64,000 bases of DNA from an uncultured Allomuricauda sp. GTDB taxonomy: Bacteria > Bacteroidota > Bacteroidia > Flavobacteriales > Flavobacteriaceae. Location: contig NZ_CANMUU010000002.1 in assembly GCF_947501165.1 (NCBI RefSeq), positions 1,240,001 to 1,304,000 of the forward strand, read 5' to 3'. Positions 25,700-34,588 of the stretch are shown piece after piece. Below the pieces are notes generated by a model. The model was given only the letters and a program-made list of their open reading frames with translations. It was not told the origin of the DNA and ran no database searches. A program made the position numbers and the translations under genes. Each line of letters opens with the position of its first letter. Positions within the stretch are counted from its first letter, which is position 1.

Positions 25700-26188
25700 A
25701 TGAGGAAAATAGCCTTAGTATCTTTAATGATAGCACTTATGTTTGGGTGTAAATCAGAGAAAAAAGAAATAGAGATTGATAGAGATAGTGATTCAAAAAA
25801 AATATTGAAAACAATTGACAATTGGAACAAAGGATGGCAGCTAAAAGATGTGGATTTAGCCATAAAAGACTATTCCAGAAATACTGATTGGACCAACGCA
25901 TTCGGAGATAGAATGCAATCAAAAACTGAATTACGACAACTTCTTACAGAAATCTTTGCAATGGATTTCGTTATGAATGGGGTGGATAACTATGTTAATG
26001 ATGACGTAAAATTCCTTTCTGATGACATTGCATTATTACGTTCAACGAATATAAGAACAGGTCAGAAATGGAGTGATGGTACTTTAATGAACGAACGGTA
26101 TATTCACCACTTGAGGGTTTATCAAAAAATAAATGATGAATGGAAAATAACAGACCATATGATCAGTCAAGCCCACGAAAAAAAATAA
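25700..26188 (+). CDS. NTF2-like (SnoaL/DUF4440-type) lipoprotein
   Basis: This 162-residue protein has a lipoprotein signal (LMIALMFGC). Residues about 35-155 form an NTF2-like cone fold (TIDNWNKGWQLKDVDLAIKDY, then a C-terminal VYQKINDEWKITDH strand). The fold is used by ketosteroid isomerases, SnoaL cyclases and many non-enzymatic proteins, so no activity can be assigned. It is a single-gene unit in the decaying part of the array. Confidence 0.8.
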   Translation: MRKIALVSLMIALMFGCKSEKKEIEIDRDSDSKKILKTIDNWNKGWQLKDVDLAIKDYSRNTDWTNAFGDRMQSKTELRQLLTEIFAMDFVMNGVDNYVNDDVKFLSDDIALLRSTNIRTGQKWSDGTLMNERYIHHLRVYQKINDEWKITDHMISQAHEKK

Positions 26189-26382
26189 GAATGATGGGTT
26201 ATTAATAATTGCTCGTTCTCACTTACCATTCCGCAGAGTTCGAAGCTAGCTTCCCAAAACCCTGGTGGATTTTCAGCTTAGAATATACTTGCAATTTTAA
26301 ATGCCAATCCACCAGTCTTAACTACCTTTAGTAAATTTGGGCGTAGCCCATTATATTCTAGTTCATTAGAAGCAATAAAAGC
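26189..26382 (+). repeat. Degenerate attC-like sequence
   Basis: This gene-free gap resembles the interior of site A in the same order: GGTTATTAATAATTGCT-GTTCTC, then CTGGTGGATTTTCAG and AATATACTTGCAA. The outer CAAC and GTTG boxes have decayed (GGGCGTAGCCC remains near 26340). I read it as an old cassette boundary. Confidence 0.4.
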
Positions 26383-27237
26383 ATGAAAAGAGCACGAATA
26401 CTATTAATAACAGTAGTTACCATCTTAAGTTGCAACAGGTACACAAAACCATTGAACGACGAAGGAGAATTTGGTAGATTCAAGATTCAATCCGACTTGC
26501 TGTTATTACATTATGATTGTAAAACCGATGTAGACGATCTACATTCAATCGCAGCATTTGCCTCTTTAGTACGAATACCTCAGTTTTCAAAAGTAAACTA
26601 TCATGCCGTCGCAGGCAGTTATGGAGTTCAGGAAGGCGAATATGTACCTCCGAATATACTGTTTAAGGAAGCCTTCGATAACAAATGGAGTGATGCACAT
26701 TCTAATTTTGAGAAAGCACTTGATGAAGTTTTTACAAAATCTCTGGAAACACTTGAGAAAAAAGAAGGAGATATCTGGATAGCCGAAGCTGGACAATCAG
26801 ATTTTTCTTCACATCTTATTGCCAAAATAAAAGAACAAAAAATAAATCTGGACACAAAAGAAAGAATTCATATAGTACAGCATAGCAACTGGAATGAGGA
26901 GACAACTAAAAAAGAAAATCTGGATTATGTAAAGTTGAATGGTGATTATCATAAAATACCGGATGGGAATTCTGCAAACAACGGAACCCCGTGCTTTAAT
27001 TCAAAGGTGGCATTAAACTGGAAGATGATAGTAAAAGATGACGAATTAAGAAAGTTATGGAGTTTAGCAACTTCTTTGGCCAATAAGTACAATGGTAAAG
27101 ATGGTAGATATAACAACGAAAGTATTAAATCTGGCGGCTTGGATTTTTCAGATTTTAGCGAGGTACAGTGGATATTTAATATTGAAAACATAGATAGTTG
27201 CTCGGAATATCTCAACTTTATTCAAGCCAATAAATGA
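26383..27237 (+). CDS. Lipoprotein resembling nucleoside hydrolases (tentative)
   Basis: This 284-residue protein has a signal ending ILSC (about Cys17). The segment LHYDCKTDVDDLHSIAAFAS (about residues 46-65) resembles the DxDxDD calcium site of inosine-uridine nucleoside hydrolases. The order of following elements (AEAGQSDFSSHLI, then HIVQHSNWNEE) is compatible with that fold, but the usual first Asp is a Cys, as in YDCKTDVDD. Function is not assigned. It is an isolated single-gene unit. Confidence 0.6.
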   Translation: MKRARILLITVVTILSCNRYTKPLNDEGEFGRFKIQSDLLLLHYDCKTDVDDLHSIAAFASLVRIPQFSKVNYHAVAGSYGVQEGEYVPPNILFKEAFDNKWSDAHSNFEKALDEVFTKSLETLEKKEGDIWIAEAGQSDFSSHLIAKIKEQKINLDTKERIHIVQHSNWNEETTKKENLDYVKLNGDYHKIPDGNSANNGTPCFNSKVALNWKMIVKDDELRKLWSLATSLANKYNGKDGRYNNESIKSGGLDFSDFSEVQWIFNIENIDSCSEYLNFIQANK

Positions 27238-27328
27238 TGCCAATAAAGGGTATATGACCATGCTAAGTGCACGTTTCATGCTTTATAAGTCCTAGCCTTT
27301 TGTAAAACCAGATAAACCAAACTAAAAA

Positions 27329-27784
27329 ATGAAATTTAGAAAAGCGACCAAAAACGACCTCGACAAAATTGTGGAAATGATTGCGGATGATAAACTCGGA
27401 AAAACACGAGAAAATTATCAAATACCCTTGCCAGTTGAATATCTTATCGCATTTGAAAACATAAACACTGACCCAAATCAGGAACTGATCGTTGTGGAAA
27501 ACGAGAACTCTGAAATTATTGGAACGCTACAATTATCGTTTATTCAATATCTGACCTATCGCGGAGGAGTTAGAGCACAAATAGAAGCGGTTAGAATTAG
27601 GAAGGACCAAAGAGGACTTGGAATTGGAAAAACAATGTTTAAATGGGCAATTAACAAAGCTAAAGAACGAAATGCCCATGTATTGCAATTGACAACGGAT
27701 AAAAAACGACCGAAAGCAATTAAATTCTATGAAGATTTAGGGTTTGAACCCACCCATGAGGGGATGAAAATGCATTTTAAATAA
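27329..27784 (+). CDS. GNAT family N-acetyltransferase
   Basis: This 151-residue protein is a compact GNAT domain with the acetyl-CoA pyrophosphate-binding loop RKDQRGLGIGKTMF (about residues 92-105) and the C-terminal AIKFYEDLGFEPTHEGMKMHF. This subgroup contains phosphinothricin and aminoglycoside-like acetyltransferases, but the acceptor cannot be read from sequence. A weak attC-like remnant lies just upstream (27237-27290). Confidence 0.88.
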   Translation: MKFRKATKNDLDKIVEMIADDKLGKTRENYQIPLPVEYLIAFENINTDPNQELIVVENENSEIIGTLQLSFIQYLTYRGGVRAQIEAVRIRKDQRGLGIGKTMFKWAINKAKERNAHVLQLTTDKKRPKAIKFYEDLGFEPTHEGMKMHFK

Positions 27785-27873
27785 AAAAACCACAGCATGC
27801 TTATCCCAAAAGTCTGTAATTTAAAACTATTACTGACGGTTGTTATACAAAACCAATAGAATTCATTTGGCAA

Positions 27874-28218
27874 ATGAAAAATTATGACATCTATAAATGC
27901 AAAATTGAAAGATCCAAAATAAATGGGAATTATACCATTTGGTTACCTGAACAAGAGGATAATGATTTTGTTAGTTTATTAGTAGACAAAAATGATCTTA
28001 CGCATGGAAGGCTCTGGGAGCTTTTATTGAAAGTGAGTGCAAAAGACATGGGGTTAGACCTTTCAAAGGTCTATTTTGAACCAGAGGGAGATGTTTTTGT
28101 TGCCTATACCAAGGAATATGAATTGGGTATAAAAATGGAGGCTATTTTAAACAAACTAATCTCCAATCTTGACTATCTAATTGACATTGTGAATCTAAGT
28201 GGATTAAAGAAAAAATAG
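27874..28218 (+). CDS. Small hypothetical protein, possibly Imm51-like
   Basis: This 114-residue acidic protein has no signal. The middle (LWELLLKVSAKDMGLDLSK then VYFEPEGDVFVAYTKE) loosely resembles the W-x-L-A ... DPEa-MF-a-s pattern of Imm51 immunity proteins, though key residues differ. No polymorphic toxin is nearby, so an orphan immunity protein carried as a cassette is a hypothesis only. The gap before it (27785-27873) contains TTACTGACGGTTGTTATAC, similar to the right arm of site C. Confidence 0.55.
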   Translation: MKNYDIYKCKIERSKINGNYTIWLPEQEDNDFVSLLVDKNDLTHGRLWELLLKVSAKDMGLDLSKVYFEPEGDVFVAYTKEYELGIKMEAILNKLISNLDYLIDIVNLSGLKKK

Positions 28219-28279
28219 CTTGAACACAATACCTTTCATTTGGAAAACTCACGAAACTTGACATTTGATTTATTAAAAA

Positions 28280-29137
28280 ATGAAGATTAGGAATTTAAAG
28301 GGGGTAGATAACAAAGAAATCTTAAGTGTCTTCAACGAATCGTTTTCTGACTATTTCGTTCCTTTTAAATTGACAGAAGAAAAGTTAGCATCAAAAATGA
28401 TTGTTGATAAGACAGACCCTGGGTTGTCAGTTGGCGTTTTTGAAAATAAAAAGCTTGTAGCATTTATTCTACATGGATTTGACATCGTTAACAATCAAAA
28501 AGTAGTATACAATGGAGGAACAGGTGTTATTCCAAAAAAAAGAGGTTCTGGATTAACAAAAAAAATGTACCAGTATAGCCTACCTGTTTTAGAAAAAAAG
28601 GGAGTTGATAAAGTCATACTTGAGGTAATATCCAAGAATATTCAAGCCATAAAATCCTATAAACAATCGGGCTTTAAAACCACCAGGGAATTAGCTTGTT
28701 TTAAAGGAGATTTTACCGCTCCCAAAACCAACAAAGCAATAGATATCAAAGAACTTCAAAGTTATCCATGGAAACAAATGGAATTGTTTTGGGATATGCA
28801 TCCAACATGGCAAAATTCAAAAGAAGCGGTGGATAAATTAAAGACGGCCAACCATTCACTTGGAGCATATATTAAAAACCAATTTGTAGGTTACGTTATT
28901 TTTAATCCAAGAAACAAGAGAATACAACAAATCGCTGTAAGTAAGAATTTAAGGCGAAAAGGAATAGCTTCCAGTTTAATGGCCGAATTGGCAAAAAAAT
29001 ATGGAAATACAAGTTCCATCATTAACGTAGATAAAAAAGCAGAAAATGTTATGCGTTTTTTTGATTCAATTGGATTCGAAAATTATCTGGAGCAGCTAGA
29101 AATGCAGTTAAAAATTAACAAAGTCACTAACCATTGA
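28280..29137 (+). CDS. Tandem-GNAT acetyltransferase
   Basis: This 285-residue protein has two GNAT domains. The first (about residues 1-140) has the loop GVIPKKRGSGLTKKMY; the second (about 160-280) has VSKNLRRKGIASSLM followed by VMRFFDSIGFENYLEQLEM. Both retain the R/Q-x-x-G-x-G/A loop. Two-domain GNATs often use only one active half. The acceptor is unknown. Confidence 0.85.
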   Translation: MKIRNLKGVDNKEILSVFNESFSDYFVPFKLTEEKLASKMIVDKTDPGLSVGVFENKKLVAFILHGFDIVNNQKVVYNGGTGVIPKKRGSGLTKKMYQYSLPVLEKKGVDKVILEVISKNIQAIKSYKQSGFKTTRELACFKGDFTAPKTNKAIDIKELQSYPWKQMELFWDMHPTWQNSKEAVDKLKTANHSLGAYIKNQFVGYVIFNPRNKRIQQIAVSKNLRRKGIASSLMAELAKKYGNTSSIINVDKKAENVMRFFDSIGFENYLEQLEMQLKINKVTNH

Positions 29138-29175
29138 TTATGGGTACTTCTTTGCTCCTGCATACTTTTTAAAAC

Positions 29176-29376
29176 ATGTATTTTAGGCATATGAGAAAGA
29201 GAACAAAAAGAAGAATAGCTCATGGGATTTGGATATTTATGATTCTGATTACTATAGTTGCCGCCTATACAAGTTTTTTCCTTGTGGAAGACCTATCCGT
29301 AGCATTACTTTTTTTAAGTCTTTTTGTCTTAATATGTCTTTTATACGCTTCTTTTGAAAAAAGAAACAACAAGTAA
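29176..29376 (+). CDS. Small two-helix membrane protein
   Basis: This 66-residue ORF has a basic N-terminus (MRKRTKRR; a second ATG at 29191 is equally likely as the start) followed by two hydrophobic segments (IWIFMILITIVAAYTSFFL and VALLFLSLFVLICLLYASF). The stop is directly followed by the ATG of the LOG-family gene, suggesting translational coupling. No family was recognised. Confidence 0.6.
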   Translation: MYFRHMRKRTKRRIAHGIWIFMILITIVAAYTSFFLVEDLSVALLFLSLFVLICLLYASFEKRNNK

Positions 29377-29958
29377 ATGAACAGGATCACAGTATTTTGC
29401 GGTTCAAGTTTAGGAACGGAAGAAGAATTTGAATTTCAAGCCAAAGAACTTGGAAAAAAGTTGGCTCTTGAACATATTGAATTGGTCTATGGTGGCGCAA
29501 AAGTTGGATTAATGGGTGCTGTTGCCAATGGAGCTTTGGAAAACTCAGGAAAAGTTATAGGTGTTTTGCCCAATTTCCTAAAGTCAAAAGAAGTTGCGCA
29601 TGATAGACTGACTCAATTACTTGTGGTCAACTCAATGCACGAGAGGAAAACAAAAATGAATGAGCTATGTGATGGAGTAATTGCTCTGCCTGGAGGTTTT
29701 GGAACATTGGAAGAGCTTTTTGAAATGCTCACATGGGGCCAATTAGGACTTCACAAAAAACCCATTGGAATACTAAATGTCAATGGTTTTTATGATGACT
29801 TAATTCAATTTTTAGATAAGATGGTAGCTAAAGGCCTTTTAAAGGAAGTGAATAGAAAAATGGTTTTGGTAAGTGAAAACATAGATGAGCTTTTAACCAA
29901 AATGAGAGCATACGAAGCACCTGCCGTTAAAAAATGGATAACCAAAGAAACCGTTTAA
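29377..29958 (+). CDS. LOG family protein (TIGR00730 Rossmann fold)
   Basis: This 193-residue protein has the LOG signature PGGFGTLEEL (about residues 105-114) and an N-terminal VFCGSSLG nucleotide-binding strand. The family hydrolyses nucleoside 5'-monophosphates with N6-modified bases (cytokinin riboside monophosphate phosphoribohydrolase) or generic NMPs, releasing ribose 5-phosphate. It starts immediately after the preceding small membrane protein. Confidence 0.9.
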   Translation: MNRITVFCGSSLGTEEEFEFQAKELGKKLALEHIELVYGGAKVGLMGAVANGALENSGKVIGVLPNFLKSKEVAHDRLTQLLVVNSMHERKTKMNELCDGVIALPGGFGTLEELFEMLTWGQLGLHKKPIGILNVNGFYDDLIQFLDKMVAKGLLKEVNRKMVLVSENIDELLTKMRAYEAPAVKKWITKETV

Positions 29959-30107
29959 TCCAACACGTAAAAACAGAGAGAGTTATCACCTTTCCTTGCT
30001 TTCTTCCGGAAATTTGCAAATACAAGTGCCAAATTATATAATCATTTACGAGTGATGTCAATCAAAAGAAGATATGTGCAATACAAACCTAACCTATAAA
30101 ATACAGG

Positions 30108-30674
30108 ATGCTTAACCATTTTGAAAAGATTGCACAGCTTGTTGCTTCATTGGACACAAAAACCCAAATCTTTCTTAGCAAGATTGAAGAAACCAAGTCT
30201 TTCAAAAAAGGTGAGATTTTGCTTAACGCTGGGAGTGTATGCCGTAAAAGTTTTCATGTTCGTAAAGGCATAATGCGTAAGTACCACATCAAAAACGGAA
30301 AGGAAATCACTACGGATTTTTTCTTTGAAGACGATATAGCGCTAGCATATACGAGTTATACCTTTCAGGAGCCTAGTACGGAGTTTATTGATTGTTTGAC
30401 CGATGTAAAGGTGAGCATAACACATCGTGAACAATGGGAAGCTGCCAAGATAAAGTTTCCAAAGTTACTGGAGCTCGACTTACTACTTACAGAAATACAT
30501 GCGGGTGCATTGGAAGAAGACCTTCTGGACCTTAGAACATTGACCGCTACTGAACGTTATGAAAAGTTGCTAGCACAAGCACCTGAATTGCTACTGCATA
30601 TTAAACTCACACATATTGCATCTTATTTGAACATTTCGCTAGAGACTTTAAGTCGAATTAGAGCTAAATTCTAA
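30108..30674 (+). CDS. Crp/Fnr family regulator
   Basis: This 188-residue protein has an N-terminal cyclic-nucleotide-binding-like beta barrel (about residues 15-120; FKKGEILLNAGSVCRKSFHVRKGIMR) and a short C-terminal helix-turn-helix (LTHIASYLNISLETLSRIRAKF). No [4Fe-4S] Cys cluster of the Fnr type is present. Members of this subgroup in Bacteroidota commonly regulate neighbouring genes; the beta-barrel and DUF418 genes that follow are candidates. Confidence 0.87.
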   Translation: MLNHFEKIAQLVASLDTKTQIFLSKIEETKSFKKGEILLNAGSVCRKSFHVRKGIMRKYHIKNGKEITTDFFFEDDIALAYTSYTFQEPSTEFIDCLTDVKVSITHREQWEAAKIKFPKLLELDLLLTEIHAGALEEDLLDLRTLTATERYEKLLAQAPELLLHIKLTHIASYLNISLETLSRIRAKF

Positions 30675-30752
30675 TTTTTTGATGTAGGTCAAATTTTGAG
30701 ATGATTCATTTGGCGTCCTTCGCCATAGAATTAATCCAAAAAAGATACCATC

Positions 30753-31310
30753 ATGCCATTTCTTGTAGCTTGCTCCCTATTTTTCTTTTTATCCGTTTTC
30801 CCGTTGCACACTTCAGCTCAAACAGCAACAGATTCACTTAATCCTCCCTTGGTTCATATGATAACATTTGAACGTGTTTCAAGCAGAAACTATCAAAGTT
30901 GGTCCATACAGTATAGGGAGTTTGAAAAGCAATCCAAAGAATTTGTCATACCCCTAACATTAAGTTTTGGAAACACTACTATTGATGAAAGCTTTTTGGA
31001 AAACAAAGACATAAAAGAGGTAGACACCTACTCCTTGGGGTTTGGTTTTGATGGTTATGAATATTTGGGCGGCAGGTTCTATTTCAACCTTGGATTAGGT
31101 GCCTTTCCCGGTATAGAAACCATAGAAAGACAAAACAACGATAGAACCACGCGATTTCTGATTGGAGGTACGGCCAGTACCGGTTTTCTTTTTATACCCT
31201 TTCCTGAGTTTGGACTTGTCCTGGGCCTCAATGCAATAGGCAGACTCTCCAACTCAAAGGTGATTAGTAGTTCCATAGGGTTTGGGATTGAGGCAGGATT
31301 TAACTTTTGA
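30753..31310 (+). CDS. Predicted outer-membrane beta-barrel-like protein
   Basis: This 185-residue protein has a signal peptide (VFPLHTSAQ). Alternating aromatic/glycine strands (YSLGFGFDGYEYLGGRFYFNLGLG, then a closing SSSIGFGIEAGFNF with terminal Phe) suggest a small outer-membrane barrel. No family was named. The DUF418 gene starts 6 nt after its stop. Confidence 0.65.
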   Translation: MPFLVACSLFFFLSVFPLHTSAQTATDSLNPPLVHMITFERVSSRNYQSWSIQYREFEKQSKEFVIPLTLSFGNTTIDESFLENKDIKEVDTYSLGFGFDGYEYLGGRFYFNLGLGAFPGIETIERQNNDRTTRFLIGGTASTGFLFIPFPEFGLVLGLNAIGRLSNSKVISSSIGFGIEAGFNF

Positions 31311-31315
31311 ACAAA

Positions 31316-32410
31316 ATGACTTCATTTAAAAAACCTTCCACGAGAATTATAGGGTTGGATGTGGCCAGAGCCTTGGCCCTATTTGGTATGATTGTGGTCA
31401 ATTTCAAAATGGTCTTCGGGGCAAAAGATACTAGCGGCATTATAAAGGTTATAAACCTCTTAGATGGAAAGGCAGCTGCAACTTTTGTGGTTTTGGCCGG
31501 AGTTGGGATGGCGCTAATTACCAAAAAAGCCAATAAGACCAATGATTTAGAAGAATGGACAAGTATCAAGAAAAAGATGTTAAAAAGAGCGATTCTTCTT
31601 TTTTTAATCGGAGTCTCTTACATAACCATTTGGCCTGCGGATATTTTACATTTCTATGGGGTGTATATGATAGTGGTAATCGTGCTTCTAAAAAGAACAG
31701 AACGGTCTATCCTGCTATTCGGTTTTGGGCTCATATTCATCTATCCTTTTTTGATGATGCTATGGGATTATGAAATGGGTTGGGATTTCAACTCGCTGAC
31801 TTATAATGATTTTTTGACAATCAGGGGATTCATCAGAAACCTGATTTACAATGGTTTCCATCCTGTTATTCCGTGGTCTGCATTCATGGTTTTTGGATAT
31901 TGGCTCGGCAAGCAAGATTTACAAAACATGAAGTTTGTCAAAAAACTACTTCTTCTTTCCATTCTTGCCTTCGTCGTCATTCAAATCACATCGTTATTCC
32001 TAATCAACCTGTTATCAGGTATAAGTCCACAAACTTCAAAAGAAATGAAAGAGCTATTCGGAACGAGCCCTATGCCTCCATTACCAATTTATATGCTTAA
32101 CGGGGTTGCCATTGCATTTACCATAATATCAGCTTCTATTCTGATAATAGGAGCAAACAAGAAGAACAGAATAGCAGTCGCTTTTGCTAAAACAGGACGG
32201 CTAGCTTTGACGTTCTATGTGGCTCATGTGATTTTGGGAATGGGCATCATAGAATCGATAAATCCAGATAAGATTGGGCAATATCCGTTACTTTTTTCGG
32301 TCGGATATGCTTTGGTCTTTAGCATTAGCTGTGTCTTGTTTGCTTGGGTTTGGTTGAAATACAACAGCATTGGCCCTTTGGAATGGATATTTCGGAGGAT
32401 AACGAAATGA
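31316..32410 (+). CDS. DUF418/YeiB-like multi-pass membrane protein
   Basis: The ATG at 31316 is preferred to the TTG at 31307 (364 residues). It opens with RIIGLDVARALALFGMIVVNF, the signature of the acyltransferase-3-like YeiB/DUF418/DUF1624 group. About ten membrane helices follow, with a conserved H-x-x-x-x-x-Y region (HFYGVYMIVVIV). Such proteins are thought to move acyl groups across the membrane; the substrate is unknown. It is probably co-transcribed with the barrel-like protein. Confidence 0.82.
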   Translation: MTSFKKPSTRIIGLDVARALALFGMIVVNFKMVFGAKDTSGIIKVINLLDGKAAATFVVLAGVGMALITKKANKTNDLEEWTSIKKKMLKRAILLFLIGVSYITIWPADILHFYGVYMIVVIVLLKRTERSILLFGFGLIFIYPFLMMLWDYEMGWDFNSLTYNDFLTIRGFIRNLIYNGFHPVIPWSAFMVFGYWLGKQDLQNMKFVKKLLLLSILAFVVIQITSLFLINLLSGISPQTSKEMKELFGTSPMPPLPIYMLNGVAIAFTIISASILIIGANKKNRIAVAFAKTGRLALTFYVAHVILGMGIIESINPDKIGQYPLLFSVGYALVFSISCVLFAWVWLKYNSIGPLEWIFRRITK

Positions 32411-32544
32411 GATAATCTATTGATTATTATTTTCAAAACTCAATCTGAAATGACAAGGAAAACAGGGAGGTTTGGACTATCTTGTATTACGAAAAGGAGT
32501 CGCCACTTTGGCATTCAACAAGCTAGAAGACGGTTGACAACCCA

Positions 32545-33468
32545 TTGAAAAAGAAAACTGAATTGATTCATTTTTCCACAATAAAAGAATACTGTGAAGG
32601 TATAAACATACCATCTCCTAGACACCAAGATTATGATGTTCGTAGTTTTCAGGATAATATGAAAACCGTGCATCATAAAATGGCTTTGCACAAACACGAA
32701 TTTTATGCATTGGCATTAAAACTTGAAGGTTCTGGATACACAAAAACCGGTAATTATTCCACCAAAAATTTGGAGGCCACCCTTTTTTTCAATTCACCCT
32801 ATCAAATCACATATTGGGATATTTTACCGGACTGGGAAGGGTACTATATCATGTTTACCGAGGATTTTTACATTGAAAACAATCCCACAGCCCAGATAGG
32901 ACAAGAATTTCCTTTCCTTTTGGTTGACAATACCATTCCCTTAAACATAGCCAAAGAGGACATACCTATCCTCCTAAGCATTTTCCGGGAAGCCTTTAAC
33001 GAGTATAACAGTGGAGCCGATTTTAACAAAGAGATTATTTACCACCACACCAAAGCCCTTCTTTACAAAGCGGCCAGACTGTTTAAAAAACAAATAGATG
33101 AAAGTGAACTTCAGTTTACACAAAGGGATGGTGATATAACCTTAATAAGCCGATTTAAAAACCATATTGAAACCAGTTTTCACCCAGGACAAAGTTTTGA
33201 AAATGCTGAACCACATAAAGTTCAGTTTTATGCCGATAGGTTATCCGTTCACCCTAACCATCTGAATGCCCTTTGCAAACGCATCACCTCGTATTCCGCA
33301 TCTGAACTCATCTACAAACATATTTTGAGTTTGGCCAAATCTAGATTAACCAATACGGATAAATCAGTCAAGGAAATTGCTTTTGAACTGTACTACAACT
33401 ATCCAAACCATTTTGCCAAATTCTTCAAAAAACAAACTGGAATGACCCCTGGAGCCTTCAGGAAATAG
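32545..33468 (+). CDS. AraC family transcriptional regulator
   Basis: The frame starts at TTG 32545, with no in-frame ATG until codon 39 within the cupin-like part, so a TTG start is assumed (307 residues). Residues about 20-180 are a ligand-sensing domain. The C-terminal double helix-turn-helix is about residues 215-307 (VHPNHLNALCKRITSYSASELI and VKEIAFELYYNYPNHFAKFFKKQTGMTPGAFRK). It probably controls the downstream hydrolase and SDR genes. Confidence 0.88.
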   Translation: MKKKTELIHFSTIKEYCEGINIPSPRHQDYDVRSFQDNMKTVHHKMALHKHEFYALALKLEGSGYTKTGNYSTKNLEATLFFNSPYQITYWDILPDWEGYYIMFTEDFYIENNPTAQIGQEFPFLLVDNTIPLNIAKEDIPILLSIFREAFNEYNSGADFNKEIIYHHTKALLYKAARLFKKQIDESELQFTQRDGDITLISRFKNHIETSFHPGQSFENAEPHKVQFYADRLSVHPNHLNALCKRITSYSASELIYKHILSLAKSRLTNTDKSVKEIAFELYYNYPNHFAKFFKKQTGMTPGAFRK

Positions 33469-33588
33469 AAAAATACCTCTACTTTTTATTGATTATTTGA
33501 ATTGTATACTTCACACTTTGAATTGTGTAGTTCTCACCCCCTGCCCTGCCCATACTTTTGTACCATAATCTTTTAAAAACTAATTGTT

Positions 33589-34563
33589 ATGAATACAAAA
33601 CTCTTTTTAATCACTGTTCTATCGGTTTTCACTTTTGCCAATGCAAAACCAAATAATAACTCTAAAAAAACAATTCAAATGGAAAAAATAACATTCAACG
33701 CAGACGGTTTAGTTTTATCAGGTCATCTGTACAAACCTGCAAATTTCGACTCTTCAAAAAAGTATCCTGCAATAATTACAGGTGGTTCATTAACCTCTGT
33801 AAAAGAACAAATGGCGGGCACTTATGCACAAAAATTAGCTGAAGAAGGCTTTGTAACCTTGGCATTCGACTATCGTAATTACGGAGAAAGCGAAGGACAA
33901 CCCCGTCAGTTTGAAGACCCAGAACTAAAACTTAAGGATTTACAGGCGGCCACTACCTATCTCTTATCCTTGTCTTATGTGGATAATGTAGGTGCTCTGG
34001 GTGTTTGTACATCAGCAGGCAATGTAGCTTATCTCGCTGCCGAAGATGATAGAATTAAGGCTGTGGCCACTGTAGCAGCTTGGCTTCCAGACGAAAATGT
34101 TTTACCCCTGCTTTACGGCAGTGAAGATAACGTGCAGAAATTGCGTGAAGTTGGATTAGAGGCTAAAAAGAAATTTGCCAACACTGGGGAAAATGATATC
34201 ATCTTAGCCTATCATGACGAAGATAAAACCGCTTCTCACGTAGGACCGATGGAATATTACATGGACACTACAAGAGGTGGCGGAGTGAAGGAGTGGAAAA
34301 ATGAATTGTCTGTTATGAGTTGGGGACCTTGGTTGGATTTTGACCCAATGAGTAAGGCAAAAGAAATTAAGACTCCTTTCATGATGGTGCATTCAGAGGG
34401 TTCTGCATTGCCAGACAATGTCAAGAAGTTTTACAATGACCTCCAAGGCAAAAAAGAACTAATCTGGGGAGATGGATATCACTTTGATTACTATGATCAA
34501 CCAAAACAAGTCAATCAAGCAGTGGGAGAAGTAAGCACCTTCTTTTCAAAGAATTTGAACTAA
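33589..34563 (+). CDS. Exported alpha/beta hydrolase
   Basis: This 324-residue protein has a signal peptide (SVFTFANA). The alpha/beta hydrolase core shows the oxyanion region (ITGGSLTSVKEQ), a nucleophile elbow GVCTSAG near residue 144 where Cys or Ser could be the nucleophile, and a C-terminal His (GDGYHFDYY). It resembles dienelactone-hydrolase-like enzymes of Bacteroidota found next to AraC regulators. The substrate is unknown. Confidence 0.87.
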   Translation: MNTKLFLITVLSVFTFANAKPNNNSKKTIQMEKITFNADGLVLSGHLYKPANFDSSKKYPAIITGGSLTSVKEQMAGTYAQKLAEEGFVTLAFDYRNYGESEGQPRQFEDPELKLKDLQAATTYLLSLSYVDNVGALGVCTSAGNVAYLAAEDDRIKAVATVAAWLPDENVLPLLYGSEDNVQKLREVGLEAKKKFANTGENDIILAYHDEDKTASHVGPMEYYMDTTRGGGVKEWKNELSVMSWGPWLDFDPMSKAKEIKTPFMMVHSEGSALPDNVKKFYNDLQGKKELIWGDGYHFDYYDQPKQVNQAVGEVSTFFSKNLN

Positions 34564-34588
34564 AAATTAATCATCAAAACATACAGAA

